A stretch of DNA of 64,000 nucleotides from Panax quinquefolius (GCA_020205615.1 CM035167.1:36034015-36098014); one strand, 5' to 3'. Shown: positions 47,530-59,628, counted from the first letter of the stretch. Notes: generated by a model from the letters alone, not told the origin. Program-made: numbers and translations.

Positions 47530-49318
47530 ATGACATGGCCCACACAGATGTCTTTTTCGACAGTTAGCCGTATAGATCATACCCCACCGTCAGTGGTGGT
47601 ATTGGGTATGCGATCGTGGTATGATAATATGTCACCACCAGACAGGGTGACTGTAGATCAGTTGCTGCAGCATACCATGACTTTATTGATGTTTTAGATT
47701 CCCACAGGCTTTGTAGACGGGATGCTAGAGCATTGGCTACAAGATAGGAAGGTATTCTAATTTGGTACCCATGAGTTGACTCTACTGCGGAGGTATGCAC
47801 GATTGGCGATCTTTGCCTTTTAGACAGACCTTGCGTGCATCTGGCTTTGGGAGACATGAGTAGACGATTCATGACTCTCACAGGATTGCGGCGCAGAGTA
47901 GTGCAGGACGGACGAGCTGACATCTAGCCATGTGATATCCCAGCATTTTCTGTACGACAGATTTGGCTTGGAGGATAGCTACTCATGACATTTCGAGCAT
48001 TTCACCGCACCGGAGGACCATTGGCGTTTGGCCAGGGTCGATGTATTGTTGATGTGCCTACTGTCGTATGTCTATATGCCACGATATATGGACAAGATAG
48101 ACATTGGTGTCATCCTAGCTGTGAGAGCTCTTAGAGAGGGTCGTACCATTGTACCTATGATTGTAGCAGAGACCCTGCGGTCGGCATCCTATTGTTGAAT
48201 GTATCCTACTGGGAGTGTTCACCGGGGAGTTGATCGTGTTATACGTGTGGTTTATGTCACACTGAGACCGGTTGGTACCCTTAGACGACATGGGTATTGG
48301 TTCACCCATGATGTAGCCATGTCATACTCCTTTCGACCACCGTCGAGTGTATAGATGCTCTGTCTTGGTCCGCATTTTTGGCGAGATATCGAGAGATCCA
48401 TTCAGCATATTGTCGTGTTTCTGGGCTTTGATCACCATCTGACTTCATTACTCACACTCGGGCATGGACTTCCTCTCCTCCGGTCGGCTTGAGGGGCGTG
48501 ACTACTTATCACCCATTTGGCCGTGATGTCATTGATTTGACCGGCCCATGATTTCCATCCTTTTGAGGGGCGATAGGTCGGCGTTGACTTCTCGATATCT
48601 CTCGTGAGAGGACCCGATCGTGTGTATATGCTTGTTGGGATTAGCGTGAGATAGCTTCTTTTTTTCTATCGGTCGTCCGGGTTGTTCTGCAGAGTATTCC
48701 GCATGGATGGAGAGCGAGAGATTTTATCTATTGCAACAAAGATATCCGCATTCTGGGATAGTGAGTCAGATGATGTAGAGCCCATGTAGGACATCGATAC
48801 CTACATCGAGGAGGAGCCCATTCTTTGGGTTGCCGACATTTCTTCAGATTCTCCTAGTACCGATCTTGTTGTGATTCAAAGACTCGACACAAGATACTTA
48901 GAGAAGAGTCTTCATCTGATGACCTTTGAGAGAGATCATGCTCGATCTATGATGGTTATTGCCCTTGATGGGAGAGACGTAACTCTATTAGAGAGAGACG
49001 AGGCATTAGATTGCAGAGATGCCGCTGTTATTGAGCGGGATGAGGCCATATTAGCCAGAGATGCAGTGATAGTTGAGCGGGATAGTGCTATATCTGCCCG
49101 GGATGTAGCTGTCACAGATAGTACTGCAGTGAGGTCCCTTACCACTAGCATGATCGCGGAGATGAGCGCATATATCGATGATCATATGGTCACCATGCAG
49201 ATTGCTGCAGATCTGTTGGGTCGTGTGGATATTCTCGTATAGGAGACCACAGCTTCACCTCCTTCCTCTGAGAGGGACGCCATGTTAGGCTTGTTAGCTC
49301 GCATATACCCTGACTTGT
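47530..49318 (+). pseudogene. Antisense extra ORF 2 of Ogre/Tat: DUF7745-like protein with coiled-coil end
   Basis: Fragments in order on the plus strand: DRVTVDQLLQHTMTLL, MLEHWLQDRKVF then a stop then FGTHELTLL, later DIGVILAVRALREGRTIVPM and IVAETLRSASYC (about 48075-48200). From memory these resemble the DUF7745-type domain often found next to plant retroelements (features LMHFWDP, FGxxDLxP, PVPAILAETFRSL). 48871-49242 is open and contains six ERDEA/ARDA-type repeats forming a likely coiled coil. Multiple stops make it non-functional. The domain call is tentative; the coiled coil and strand are clear. Confidence 0.5.
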
Positions 49319-50450
49319 AAATGAACTTTTATTTACCTGCACAGACTAGCTTAGCCATTTTTTCATGTACAGTTTACATTGTATATATATCAAACAACAT
49401 TATATATGACAGGGAAATATATTTTTGGATCACTTCCCTTTTAGATATGCCTTGCTATTTGCTTGATATTTTGTCTGCTGCTTCAGGGCTTGTGGTCTTG
49501 ATGTATTCTGAATTCCTCCTGGGTGGATGGACATTGAGTTGTCTCTTGATAGTTCAGAATGGATCATCGATCTATGTATCCCTACCATCTTTGGTGTCTT
49601 GGGACTGGTTTCTGGATAGAAATGTGGAGAGGAATGTGGCTTTCCTCTCTGAGATTGACCGCACCACAGATGGTCGCCAATACTTCTATTTAGGAGAAGC
49701 CTAGTTAATTCCACCTCTTATGGATTGGTGTTACTTTTCAAGGTATGACCGCAGCTTAGATGGTCGCTGAATCTCTTATTTAGGAGGAGTTCAGGTAATT
49801 CCATCCCTTTGGTCTAAAGCCAATGAAATGTAGTGTATTGAAGGATGATCCCAGTATCAACTGACAAGGGTTTGTGTTTTGGTAGGGGGTGAGACCGCAC
49901 CATGAATGGCTGCCTACGTACTCCTATTGAAGAGGAGATCATCTATGTGTAGTTCGAACCTGGTGTTAAAGGTTCAACGCTGTATATGGCATACATGGTG
50001 TAGGAATGTTTTTGGTTGTTTTTGTTTTTGTAAGGGTAGAAATATTTTTGTTGTTTTTGTTTTATTGTGACCGGGCCATGTGACATGGTTGCCTACGTAC
50101 TCCTATTGAAGAGGAGATCAGTTCGACGTAGTTCGCCCCTCAGGGCGAGAAGAAAAGCGTAATCCCATGCGCAGGTCAGAGTGAGGGGAGGATAAAGTTT
50201 AATCCTAGGTTGAGGATAAACTGTAGGTATGAGAAGTTTGATCCCATGTATGGGTAGCCAAACTGCAAGTACCAGAGGTTCAATCCGCGGTGGGATGGCC
50301 TAAGTTGTAGGAACGCAGAGAAGAGCCAGGCTGATGGCTTGAAATGTATGTTTCCCTGAGGGGTAAAGTGTAAGAAAGTTGTAGGTGGTAAAGGGTTAAA
50401 GAACTAGAATGACTGGTGACCTGATGATTCTGCATCACGGTGTTTGCGTA
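49319..50450 (-). other. Spacer after pol with repeated GCCTACGTACTCC modules and stem-loops
   Basis: Four diverged modules begin with GACCGCACCA-like sequence at 49657, 49747, 49893 and 50069 and end in TACTCCTATTGAAGAGGAG-like sequence, which itself folds (CTCCT/AGGAG). 50160-50340 has further stem-loop units, for example GTTTAATCCT with AGGATAAAC (50197-50221) and GTTTG...CAAAC enclosing CCCAT/ATGGG (50236-50263). No gene is supported on either strand. Confidence 0.65.
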
Positions 50451-51927
50451 TTACTTCAGACATAGTACCGTTTCACGGCGTCTGAGTTGTGAAAATTCAT
50501 CGCCGTCTATTTCTTGCAATATGAGAGCGCCTCCTGTCAATACTTCCTTGACAATAAACGAGCCTTCCCAGTTAGGAACGAATTTTCCTTTAGCCTGATC
50601 TTGGTTGTCAAGGATTTTCTTCAAAACCAAGTCATGTTGTTTAAACTGCCGTAGCCGGACTTTTTTGTTATAGGATCTGGCGATCCTTTGCTGATATAAC
50701 TGACCATGGAAGATAATCGTGGTTCGCCTTTCGTCTATTAGAGACAATTGGTGATACCTATCTTATACCCATTGGTCTTCATCAAATTTGAGCGTCTATT
50801 AACACTCGAGGATTCCATTTCAACTTCTATGGGGAGCACCGCTTCCATCCCATAGGTTAAAGCGTGAGGGGTTGCCCGGTGGAAGTGCGCATTGAGGTTA
50901 CAGAGGCTAACAGAGTCAGAGGCAATAGGTCAGGCCAATCTTTGTGGTCAGCGGACATCTTTTGCATAATCTTCTTGATATTTTTGTTAGCCGCTTCAAC
51001 AACACCGTTCATCTTCGGACTATAGATGACAGAGTTAAGATGTTTTATGTGGAATTTACTGCATAATTCCTCCATCATTCTTTTGTTGAGGTTCTTAGCA
51101 TTGTCTGATACAATCAACTCTGGTTGTCCATATCGACAAACGACATTGTTTCTGATGAAAGCAATGATGACTTCTTTAGTAACCCTGGGGAAGGAGGCTG
51201 CTTCTACCCACTTGGTGAAGTAGTCGATCATGGTGAAGATAAATCGATGACCATTACTGGCTTTAGGCTCAATGGGCCCGATAACGTCCATTCCCCACAT
51301 TGAGAAGGGCCAAGGTGAACTCATATTGTGGAGTTCCCGTGGAGGGGCGTGTATAGCATTCCCATGAATCTGGCACTGATAGCATCTCCTGACGTGGTCA
51401 TTGCAATCAGCTTTGAGAGATAGCTGATAATGTCCCATCCTGAGGACTTTCTTGACAAGGAGGGGGCCACTCATGTGGGGGCCACATACTTCACCATGGA
51501 TTTCATCTATAAGCCTTTGGGGTTGATCTTTGTCTAAACATCTGAGGAGACCTAGTCGTGCATTTCTTTTATAGAGCGCATCTCCACTTAGGTAGAATTT
51601 CATAGCAAGTCGATGGATCCGCCTTTTCTCAGTCGGGCTCGCCTCAGCGGGTGTAGATCCATCTCGTAGATATTCCTTGATATGTTGATACCAAGGATGT
51701 TGGATGGGAGGTAGCTCATCCGATACTTCTCCAACGTAATTCCCATAGGTTGGGGCCTTGTGCAGGGAAATTGTGACACTCGACAAGTGTTCCTTGTCTG
51801 ATATGCGAATCAAGGAGGCCAAAGTTGCTAATGCGTCCGCAAAGTCATTCCTATTACGAGGAATGTGTAGAAAGGAGATTTCTTCGAACTCCAAAGCCAT
51901 CTTCAAAACTACTGAGTGGTAAGGCAA
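50451..51927 (-). pseudogene. Integrase of the Ogre/Tat element
   Basis: 51927 down to 50857 is open for 356 codons. After the end of the second RNase H (RNRNDFADALATLAS) it has the zinc-binding HHCC residues (HGEVCGPHMSG, CYQCQ) and the catalytic core GMDVIGPI, SDNAKNL, NGVVEAANKN. This supplies Asp, Asp and Glu, so the catalytic triad is intact. Stops at about 50750-50856 separate it from the C-terminal segment 50451-50747 (RIARSYNKKVRLRQF, DLVLKKILDNQDQ, PNWEGSFIVKEVL), which is typical of the Tat lineage. Confidence 0.92.
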
Positions 51928-52748
51928 AGCAAATGTAGTTCCTTGGTTTGATAGATAGATTAGGTGGATTGTTTGATTACCAACTCGAATCTCAAAGGCG
52001 ATTAATCGCCGATGCCCATGGAGCGGGCAAGTTTTAGCCCCATGAGACGACCTTCATACTCGGATCGTATTGTTGGTGCCGACAAACCGTAATTTGTGCA
52101 ACGGATATCTGCTCCCCGATCGAGATACTAAAACCGCTCCAGCTCTAAGAACCTTCCATATTAATAGCTCCATCAAAATAAATCTTCCATGATTGGCGGC
52201 GTATAGATTGATGGTGTTGTTTGAATGCTATCATTACTCCTTCATCGAGGAAATATGTTTCCAAGGGTTTGAAATCCCCTGAAGGTGCGGCGGCCAGTTG
52301 ATCTGCAATTCCTTGACCTTTGATGGACTTTTGAGTCACATATATGATGTTAAATTGTTGTAGGATCAACTGCCATCTGGACAGCCGGCAATTTAACATG
52401 GGGTTTATTGAACACGTACTTGAGAGGATCCACGCGGGATATGAGATGGGTTGTGTGACCATGGAGGTAATGTTGTAACCTCATGGAAGCCCATGCTAAA
52501 GCATAACACGTCTTTTCGATCAGAGTGTACTTGTGTTCACTGCTGCTGAACCTTTTACTGAGATAATAGATAGCTCGTTCTTTGCCGCTATCGTCCTTCT
52601 GTCCCAGTATGCAGCCCATGGCATTGTCACTTATAGACAGGTACATAAACAGGGGAACATCATCCCTGGGTGGTACCAAAATGGGAGCTTTGACTAGCTG
52701 TTTCTTGATTGTAAGGAAGGCATTTTGACACTCATCATTCCATTTCAT
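51928..52748 (-). pseudogene. Dual RNase H of the Ogre/Tat element
   Basis: 52350-52748 is the usual gypsy RNase H (PLFMYLSISDNAMGCILGQ, AIYYLSKRFSSSEHKYT, ALAWASMRLQHYL). A frameshift near 52370 leads into 52145-52462, which ends with SWKIYFDGAIN, the start of a second, archaeal-type RNase H. That domain continues to about 51930 with stops. Two RNase H domains in tandem are a hallmark of the Tat lineage. Confidence 0.88.
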
Positions 52749-53841
52749 GGAGGAGTTCTTCCTTAATAGCTTGAAGATTGGCTCACGAGTTCACGTGAGT
52801 GGGAGATAAACCCGCTAATGAAGTTGATTCTTCCCAAAAAATCCCGGATTTCCTCTCTTTCGAGAATAGGCATTTTCGTGATGGCTTAGATTTTGGCAGG
52901 ATCCAGCTCAATCCCTTTGTGGCTGACTAGAAATCCTAGCGCACTTGGCTGGATTCAACTTCAAGTTGTACTTACGCAACCTGTTGAATAACTTTCTGAG
53001 ATGGTCTATATTGTCATCCTCCTTCCGGGACTTGACAATGATGTCGTCCACGTAGATCTCAATCTTTTTATTCATTAAGTCGTGGAAAAGAGCCATCATA
53101 GCTCGTTAATAGGTGGCTTTGGCATTGATGAGGCCCAATGACAACCGTCTATAGCAAAAGGTTCCCCATAGGCGTGATGAAAGCGGTTTTAAACGATTTC
53201 CCAAGGCATGATGATGATGAAAATTGAAAAGCTATCTTTTAATGAGAAGCTTTGATCAAGTCCGGAAAGCTATCTTTAATCACGCTTTGTTCAAGTCCCG
53301 TAATCCTCGCACACTCGCCTTCCCTCCGGGTTTAGAAATGCAGGCACAATGTTGGATATCCACTCAGGATATGTAGACACCATGATGATGCCAGCTTGAA
53401 ATTGTTTCACAATTTCTTCTTTCACCTTTAAACTCCACTCAGGTTTCAATAGCCTGAGCTTTTGCTTGATTGGCTTAAATCCCTCTTTAATGGGAAGGCG
53501 ATGAAGGACAATGTCAGTGGACAAACCCACCATGTCTTCATGAGACCATGCAAACACATCCTGGAATTGGGTTAATAGTGTAACCATGTCATTCCGTTGG
53601 TTTGGGGTAAGGTCCGAACCAACTGGATTAACTTAGGGCTTTCTAAGGTTAGAGATTGAAAGAAGTGGTTTGATCAAGGTTGGGTTTGAGTTCGTCTTTG
53701 ACCCATTCTTGAATTTCTGGAGGCACCTCAATGTCATCCTGTATATCCATCAAGGCTGAATTCATCTCTACATCAAAGGTACAATCCTTGTGGAGAAGAG
53801 GCACCATATTAGCAAGTACAGGCACATCTAAATTAAGAGTC
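52749..53841 (-). pseudogene. Reverse transcriptase of the Ogre/Tat element, core deleted
   Basis: The N-terminal part is at 53291-53587 (DVFAWSHEDMVGLSTDIVLHR, KQKLRLLKPEWSLKVKEEI, TYPEWISNIVP). The catalytic YVDD box is at 52908-53099 (IEIYVDDIIVKSRK). Between them (53100-53290) the motif A region with its catalytic Asp, which should read like FMDGFSGYNQI, is missing. A short duplication around AAAGATAGCTTT remains. 53649-53841 is the lead-in after the intron (DDIEVPPEIQEWV). The enzyme is therefore dead. Confidence 0.85.
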
Positions 53842-53992
53842 CTAAAACAAAATATGCTTTCACTTAGTATATATGAAATATGTTGATCATACACAGTGTT
53901 AGCATATACTGGCAAAATAAACTGCTAATACTATACAGAAAAGTAAGCAGTTATTATATCTACAGGGCAGAAAGAGTTTCTGCCCGCTTTAC
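53842..53992 (-). other. Probable spliceosomal intron between protease and RT
   Basis: On the minus strand GTAAAG at 53992 is a donor directly before an in-frame TAA. The acceptor is TTTTGTTTTAG ending at 53842, with a TACTAAG branch-like motif about 25 bases upstream. Removing 151 bases joins CATCAAGG to GACTCTTAAT and keeps one open frame, from the G-patch region into the RT lead-in. From memory, Ogre elements are known for an intron at exactly this place. Confidence 0.7.
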
Positions 53993-55130
53993 CCTTGATG
54001 AATAATGCAAGGAATGATGTTCCAATTGGCAAGGGCAAAGTCCGGGTGGACCTCAGTGATGGAGGGATTTTCATCATCCCCCCTGTCCCGAATGATGGCC
54101 ATTACATCTGGGCAATCATTGTCTAGGGTGTATTTGTTGGTATGTTCATCATGAATGATGATGCGTATACCGGTCATCATCCGTACGACGTCTTGCTTGA
54201 TTCTTCGTTCCTCTTCTTCCACTATGGGATTTGGAACAAAGACTTCTTTCTCCTTTATCGGTACCGGCTTGGGACATAACATAGCCATTACATTGACTGG
54301 CACCTTTACAGGAGGTTGTGCGATCTCAGAGTTTGAAGGCGAAGATAAACGCCACATGGTTGAAGCTGAAGGAATCTGCTGATGTTTATGAGGATTCCTG
54401 TTATTAGAACTGGAAGAATAGCCTAGCCCAGCTGTTCCCGTTTGCCTGGTTAAGCGAATTGGGTACTTGATACCCTGGAAATCTTTACCCAACCCTTGTC
54501 CCGGCTTATGACCCAACGACATTATTTCTTGAGTAGCCGACATTACCTCGATAGAAATTTTGGGTTTGGGCAATGGCGCTCCAATAGCATGGTATTGGGT
54601 GTTGCTTATTTCCAAAGCATGAAAATTGACTGGTTCAACGTCTGCATTGGCATTGATGAACGACATGTCCTCGTGTTGAGGACACTCTGGTTCAGCGTTG
54701 ACCATGACCAGGCTATTATTGATAATGTATTTCAATTGTTGGTGAAGAGTGGATGGGATTGCCCCAGCCATATGAATCCATGGTCATCCCAAGAGCAGGT
54801 TGTATCCCAAATCTATCTTGAGCACATGGAAAGATACGCAGAATGTGTGAGGACCAATTTCGATCAAGTACTCAATTACTCAACCCGAATTCTTACGGGC
54901 TCCATCAAAAGCTTTGATGATCGTATGGCTGCTCCGAATTCGGTTGAGATTGATATTCATCTTCACCAAGGTAGCGTATGGACAGATATTTAGAGAGGAA
55001 CCTCTGTCTATTAAGACTCTAGCTACCATATATCCGGAGGACAAGACTGCAATGTACAACGTCTTGCAATGACCTGTCCCTTCGGGTGGTATGTCATCAT
55101 CAGTGAAGGATATCACATTGTTATTGAAAA
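53993..55130 (-). pseudogene. Protease and G-patch region of the Ogre/Tat element
   Basis: The active-site segment near 55008 reads VARVLIDRGSSLNICP, where DSGSSLN is usual; the Asp is kept and Ser is Arg. A stop at 54880 and a frameshift precede the second half (about 54771-54880). The open frame 54771-53989 then carries GHKPGQGLGKDFQG and LTRQTGTAGLGY at its residues 87-118, a G-patch, which is frequent after the protease in Tat elements. It ends at the intron donor. Confidence 0.82.
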
Positions 55131-57619
55131 TATGATCAACCAGATGTTGAAATTTTTCCGTATCAACTGATGTCGGTAGATAGGCTTTTTCTAAAACCTT
55201 CAACAACACCTTCCGGTGATTCTCGGAAGTTAGGACCAAGTCCAAAATTGATATTTGTTGTGGAGCTTCTTTCAAGCTTAAAACCACCATAGCTTCATTA
55301 TGACCCATAGCGCGGAGGAATTCTTCAATCTTCTCCATGGGTATTTTCCCCTTTGATTTGGTGGTGGGCTTCATCACCCGATGGGGAAGATACAATGGAT
55401 TTTCCTTCGACACTGTAGCAGTTGTATGTGAGGTGGATCCTTCACCTTCTCCATAATTCCACGAAACTGTAAGCAAGTTAATAATAGGATATTGTGCTCT
55501 GCACGACAAGTTGACTGGCTTGGGAGCGGCCACTTTCAAAGGATTGTTGCCTCCCTTGAGTTGAATTGTTGGCGTTGTGAGTAATGTATTAATCCCATCA
55601 GTTTTAGTGGATATGACTACTACCACACTCTTCCACTTAGTAGGGCCTGCATCTTCACTTGCACATAACACAGTGTCGTTATCTGCTAGGCGCAGTACAC
55701 CACTGTCAATTAGATTTTGGATAAGGTGGCGGAGTGCCCAACATTCTTCTGTGCTATGACCGCGAGATTGGGAGTGATATTGACATACTCCATCAGAGTT
55801 GTACTGTCCTGAACGGGGGTTGATTTGAGGTAGAAGGGAACTGATCCTTCCTTCATTGATTAACATATGAAGGATTTCCTCCATAGGTTGACCCAGATAG
55901 GTGAATTCCCTTTTGTTGGCAAAATCTCGACGAGCTTTGGCATTTGCTCTCTTCGTCACTTTTTCTTCCAGCATTTCATTTTCTGAAAGTGACGAGGGAA
56001 TATTCATGATAAGAGGTAGGGGACTGGCATGCTCATGGCTGATTAATTGACGTGTCACTTGATGTTGATAAGTCATTAGTTCCGCCAATTGCTCAATATG
56101 TTTGGATAGAGCTTTCATTTTTCGTTCCATTATGAATTGGAACTTGGCATAATCCCATTTGTCATCACCGTCTTTGAGGGTCTGGGAAGATTCACAGCTA
56201 AAATTGGAACTCTGTCCACTGCTCTAATTGATCATGTTAACCTCTTCTTCTTTGTGTTGAAGAAGAGGGTTGTCTTGAACATGAGGCTGATCTGGTTTAG
56301 TGACCACGATCTCTCCATTGTCTATCAGGTCCTAGATCTTGTGTTTCAAGGCCCAACAATCCTGAGTATCATGTCCGGTGCCCGGCATGATGATAAGCAC
56401 ATTTCTAGCGACATTGAAACCCGTCCATTAGAAATTTGGTGGTGGAAGAAGATGCGATATTTTCTTCTATGTTGTCAGAAGATTAAGAATGTTCTTGAGG
56501 GTATCCCCTAAGGGTGCAAACACTCGAGGGCGTTTGACTTCTCCACCTTTTGGTATTGGAGGGTTTACAGACTGTGCTTGAAAGGGAGTGTAGTTTCTCC
56601 TTTGAATAGGCATGTTCTGATTGCCTTTTTGCCCTTGTAATATCTGGGAATCATCTTCCTCTTTCTTTTTATGGACCCTCCAGGGGCTATTCCCATAATT
56701 TCCAGATTGGATGTGATTAGTAACAGCTTTGAGTGCAGTTAGGTCTTGAATTTTTCTGAACTTTAATCCCATCTCAGCCATCTCCCCATGTTTGACCATT
56801 TCAGAAAATGGTTTGCCGATGCCGGCTAAAAATCTCTCATAGAAGGGAGCTTCTTGTATGTCTATGAAAGTCATGACCATTTTTGATTCTGTCATGGAAG
56901 GACTAACTTGGGCAGCCAGGCGTCTACACCTTTGAGCATACTCTCTGAAAGACTTGTTAGACTATTTCTTGATCTTGGTAATTTGATACCGATCAGGAGC
57001 CATCTGAGTTTGAAAGCTGTATTGAGTGAGGAAAGCATGTGCTAGCTCTTCCCAGCTATGGATTTTGGAGTTGTCTAATCTTGTGTACCACGAACGGGCT
57101 TCTCCAGTTAGACTCTTTTGGAACAATAGCATTCTAAGCTTTTCGTCCTCTGCATAAGATCTAAGTTCTCCAATAAACACCTTTAGATGTGTGTAAGGAT
57201 CTCCTAACCCGTCATATTTTTCAAAATTAGGAGTTTTATATTTTTCTGGATAATGAACACTAGGAAAAATATACAGATCAGCATATGAAACACTCCCGTG
57301 TGTTCCAATTCCTTTGATAGCGCGAAGGGTCTCTTCCATTTGGAGGACTTTTTTTTGATGTCACCGATTATGCGGATCTCGGTGGGATGGGGCGACATCA
57401 TGAGTTTTGTTGGTCGTATCCAGCGCGTGGTTTAGTATGGTAATGACCAAGGATTCCTCCTTGTGTGGAGGATTCAGCATGCACTGGTATTTTTCGACCT
57501 GTGTAGGTGGTGTAATTCTTTTAGTAGAAACGACCAAATCTATAATTTGTTTGTTTAATCTCGTCAATTCTTTGTGAGAAAGCTGGATTAAGTTCGACCT
57601 GGTTGGATGATGACGACAT
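55131..57619 (-). pseudogene. gag of the Ogre/Tat element
   Basis: It starts at the ATG at 57619 (MSSSSNQVELNPAFSQRIDE). After frameshifts it gives the gag core at 56962-57339 (YKTPNFEKYDGLGDPYTHLK, LTGEARSWYTRLD, FLTQYSFQTQMAPDR). One nonsense codon at 56959-56961 precedes 56467-56895. Two Cys/His modules follow: GHDTQDCWALKHKIQDLID near 56311-56385, in a decayed frame, and CQYHSQSRGHSTEECWALRH near 55709-55790, in the open frame 56130-54880. That frame runs on into the protease. Confidence 0.85.
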
Positions 57620-58414
57620 GATTATTTGTAGGCTGTTGCCTTTTTGGACTTTGAACGGGTAGTAGGTCCGATTGATTCCTTGTGAAAGACTTGCATAGTT
57701 TAGTCTTTAGGGAATGTGTATATTAACATGCTATGTGATGTGTCTATTTTAGGAATTTTATCCTGCAAAACAGATGTCAGCTGTTTGTAGCATGTATGTG
57801 TACACATTTCTTCATATTTCTCATTACATGGAGATAGATATGGAATGTAAGTACAAGTAATTTTGAAATGAGAGCATGAAGAGACTTTCCTCCGTTTTGT
57901 GTTTATCAGAGGCTAACCTATCTTAAATTACTCTCATGACTTTTTTGGCATGAAGGTTCCCAAATCATCGCATGATCTACTTAGCGGAAGTTAATGGGTC
58001 TTTCAACTGGAGCGAATTTGGGTGGTGCCTTTCCTGAGCCTCGGAGAATTAGTCTTCTCACGAGTCCAGTAATCAAACACTGATGGGATAGCCTCCTGGT
58101 GGAGGGACCACACAACATACATTCACATACTTCGCGTCTCACCGTATGAAAATGATGACATGTGCGAAGCACAAATATCACAAGCAGATATGTTGCGAAG
58201 CACTAGTATCACAAGCAGTTATGGTGCGAAGCACTAGCATCACAAGCAGTTATGGTGCGAAGCACTAACATCACAAGTAGTTATGGTGCGAAGCACTAAG
58301 TGCAATAAGGAAATGCATTCGTACACATTCATTAAAATGTAAATGCAACATCCACACACAAACAGGTAACAGTTTTGAAAAGATTGTAATAGCGGCTTAA
58401 GTCCTCTTACTGGA
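57620..58414 (-). other. Leader of the Ogre/Tat element
   Basis: No ORF is supported; unlike classical Ogre elements there is no room for a large ORF1. 58162-58300 is a 31 bp tandem repeat. Confidence 0.7.
58162..58300. repeat. 31 bp tandem repeat, about 4.4 copies
   Basis: Units start TGCGAAGCAC at 58162, 58194, 58225, 58256 and 58287, and each contains ATCACAAGCAG. The GTGC-GAA-GCAC core can form a small stem with a three-base loop. Confidence 0.92.
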
Positions 58415-58433
58415 TTCCCCAGCAGAGTCGCCA
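58415..58433 (-). promoter_or_regulatory. Primer binding site of the Ogre/Tat element
   Basis: TGGCGACTCTGCTGGGGAA on the minus strand immediately follows the 5' LTR. Ogre/Tat elements characteristically use an Arg tRNA PBS of this type. Confidence 0.88.
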
Positions 58434-59478
58434 CCTTTCGACTTCGGGATTTTTTGACTTCTGTTTCCGTTACTTGTTCTTTGGTGTTCTCATTTAAGGT
58501 GAGATTTGTTTGAAAAGACAAGTGAAAAAGGTCTGACATGTATAATGTCGACAATGGACTGTTAAGAGTCGCCAGTTGGTTTTTTAAATGGTTGTACCAA
58601 CACAACCGAGAAAAGGTTTGCACATTGACCCAGTGATGTGACACTGCTATACGGGTCGGTGAAACCGAGATTCAATAGGGTTCGGGGACTTGGTTATGCG
58701 GGGGGAAGGTGTTAGGCTACCCCCGACATCCGTGTTACCACGGTGACCGCCTCTTTTCAAGAAACTATTATCTGAATGTGTGTGTGTGTGGGTCGATGTC
58801 TTTGTTATTTGGAAGTAGTGCGAGGCCTCATTGAACCTATATACATTGAGGTTTGAATTTATATAAAAATTTAGTTTTTAGCAAGGTATAGCAATGATGT
58901 TTTATAAAAAAGGTTTTTCAAACCTTGATGCTCAATAGTAATTGAGACCTTTTACACTCCCATTTTATTAAGTGTTCGGCTTGATTGATTTTATTTCACG
59001 AATGTGAGGCATCCGTACTAAAATAATGTACAAAATAATGCCGACTTCCTCGTGGGTGCTGAAACCATCGAGGAAATTGAGACACATGAGAATAATTTAC
59101 AAAGCGCTTACATGACTAAAAATTTCCATCACGAGGAACCGAATCTAGATCTAATAAATTTGAATCTGTGATCACATGATTCCTAGGCGCACAAGATACC
59201 GCAATTTGTATGAAAGCAATAAGCAGGTATATATATAAAAGTTGTACATATATATATACAGACATGATCACCAACCACGAAGCGCCTCCATAGGGGATCA
59301 TAAATATAAATAAAGCTGTTAAAAGCTATCAACCTCCATGAAGGAAACCCCAGGCGGGACAAAATGTAAATAAAGCTGTACAAAGCAATCAACTGCCACG
59401 AAGTAAACTCCAGGCAGGACGAAACGTAAAGAAAGTCAGTAAAAGCGATCAACCACCACGAAGTAAACTCGGGTGGGA

Positions 59479-59528
<50 letters not shown>

Positions 59529-59584
59529 ATAAACGCAAATATGACGGATGTAAAATCGGCCTCATCGAGCGAGTTCGACCACGA

Positions 59585-59628
<44 letters not shown>

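Noticed and set aside
47564..47923. 119-codon minus-strand ORF
   Set aside because: It has no recognisable motif and lies antisense to the fragments that resemble a DUF7745-type protein.
54496..54993. 165-codon plus-strand ORF
   Set aside because: It is antisense to the well-supported Ogre/Tat protease and G-patch region.
58162..58300. CRISPR-like look of regularly spaced repeats
   Set aside because: The units are contiguous tandem repeats with no unique spacers, in a plant retroelement leader.
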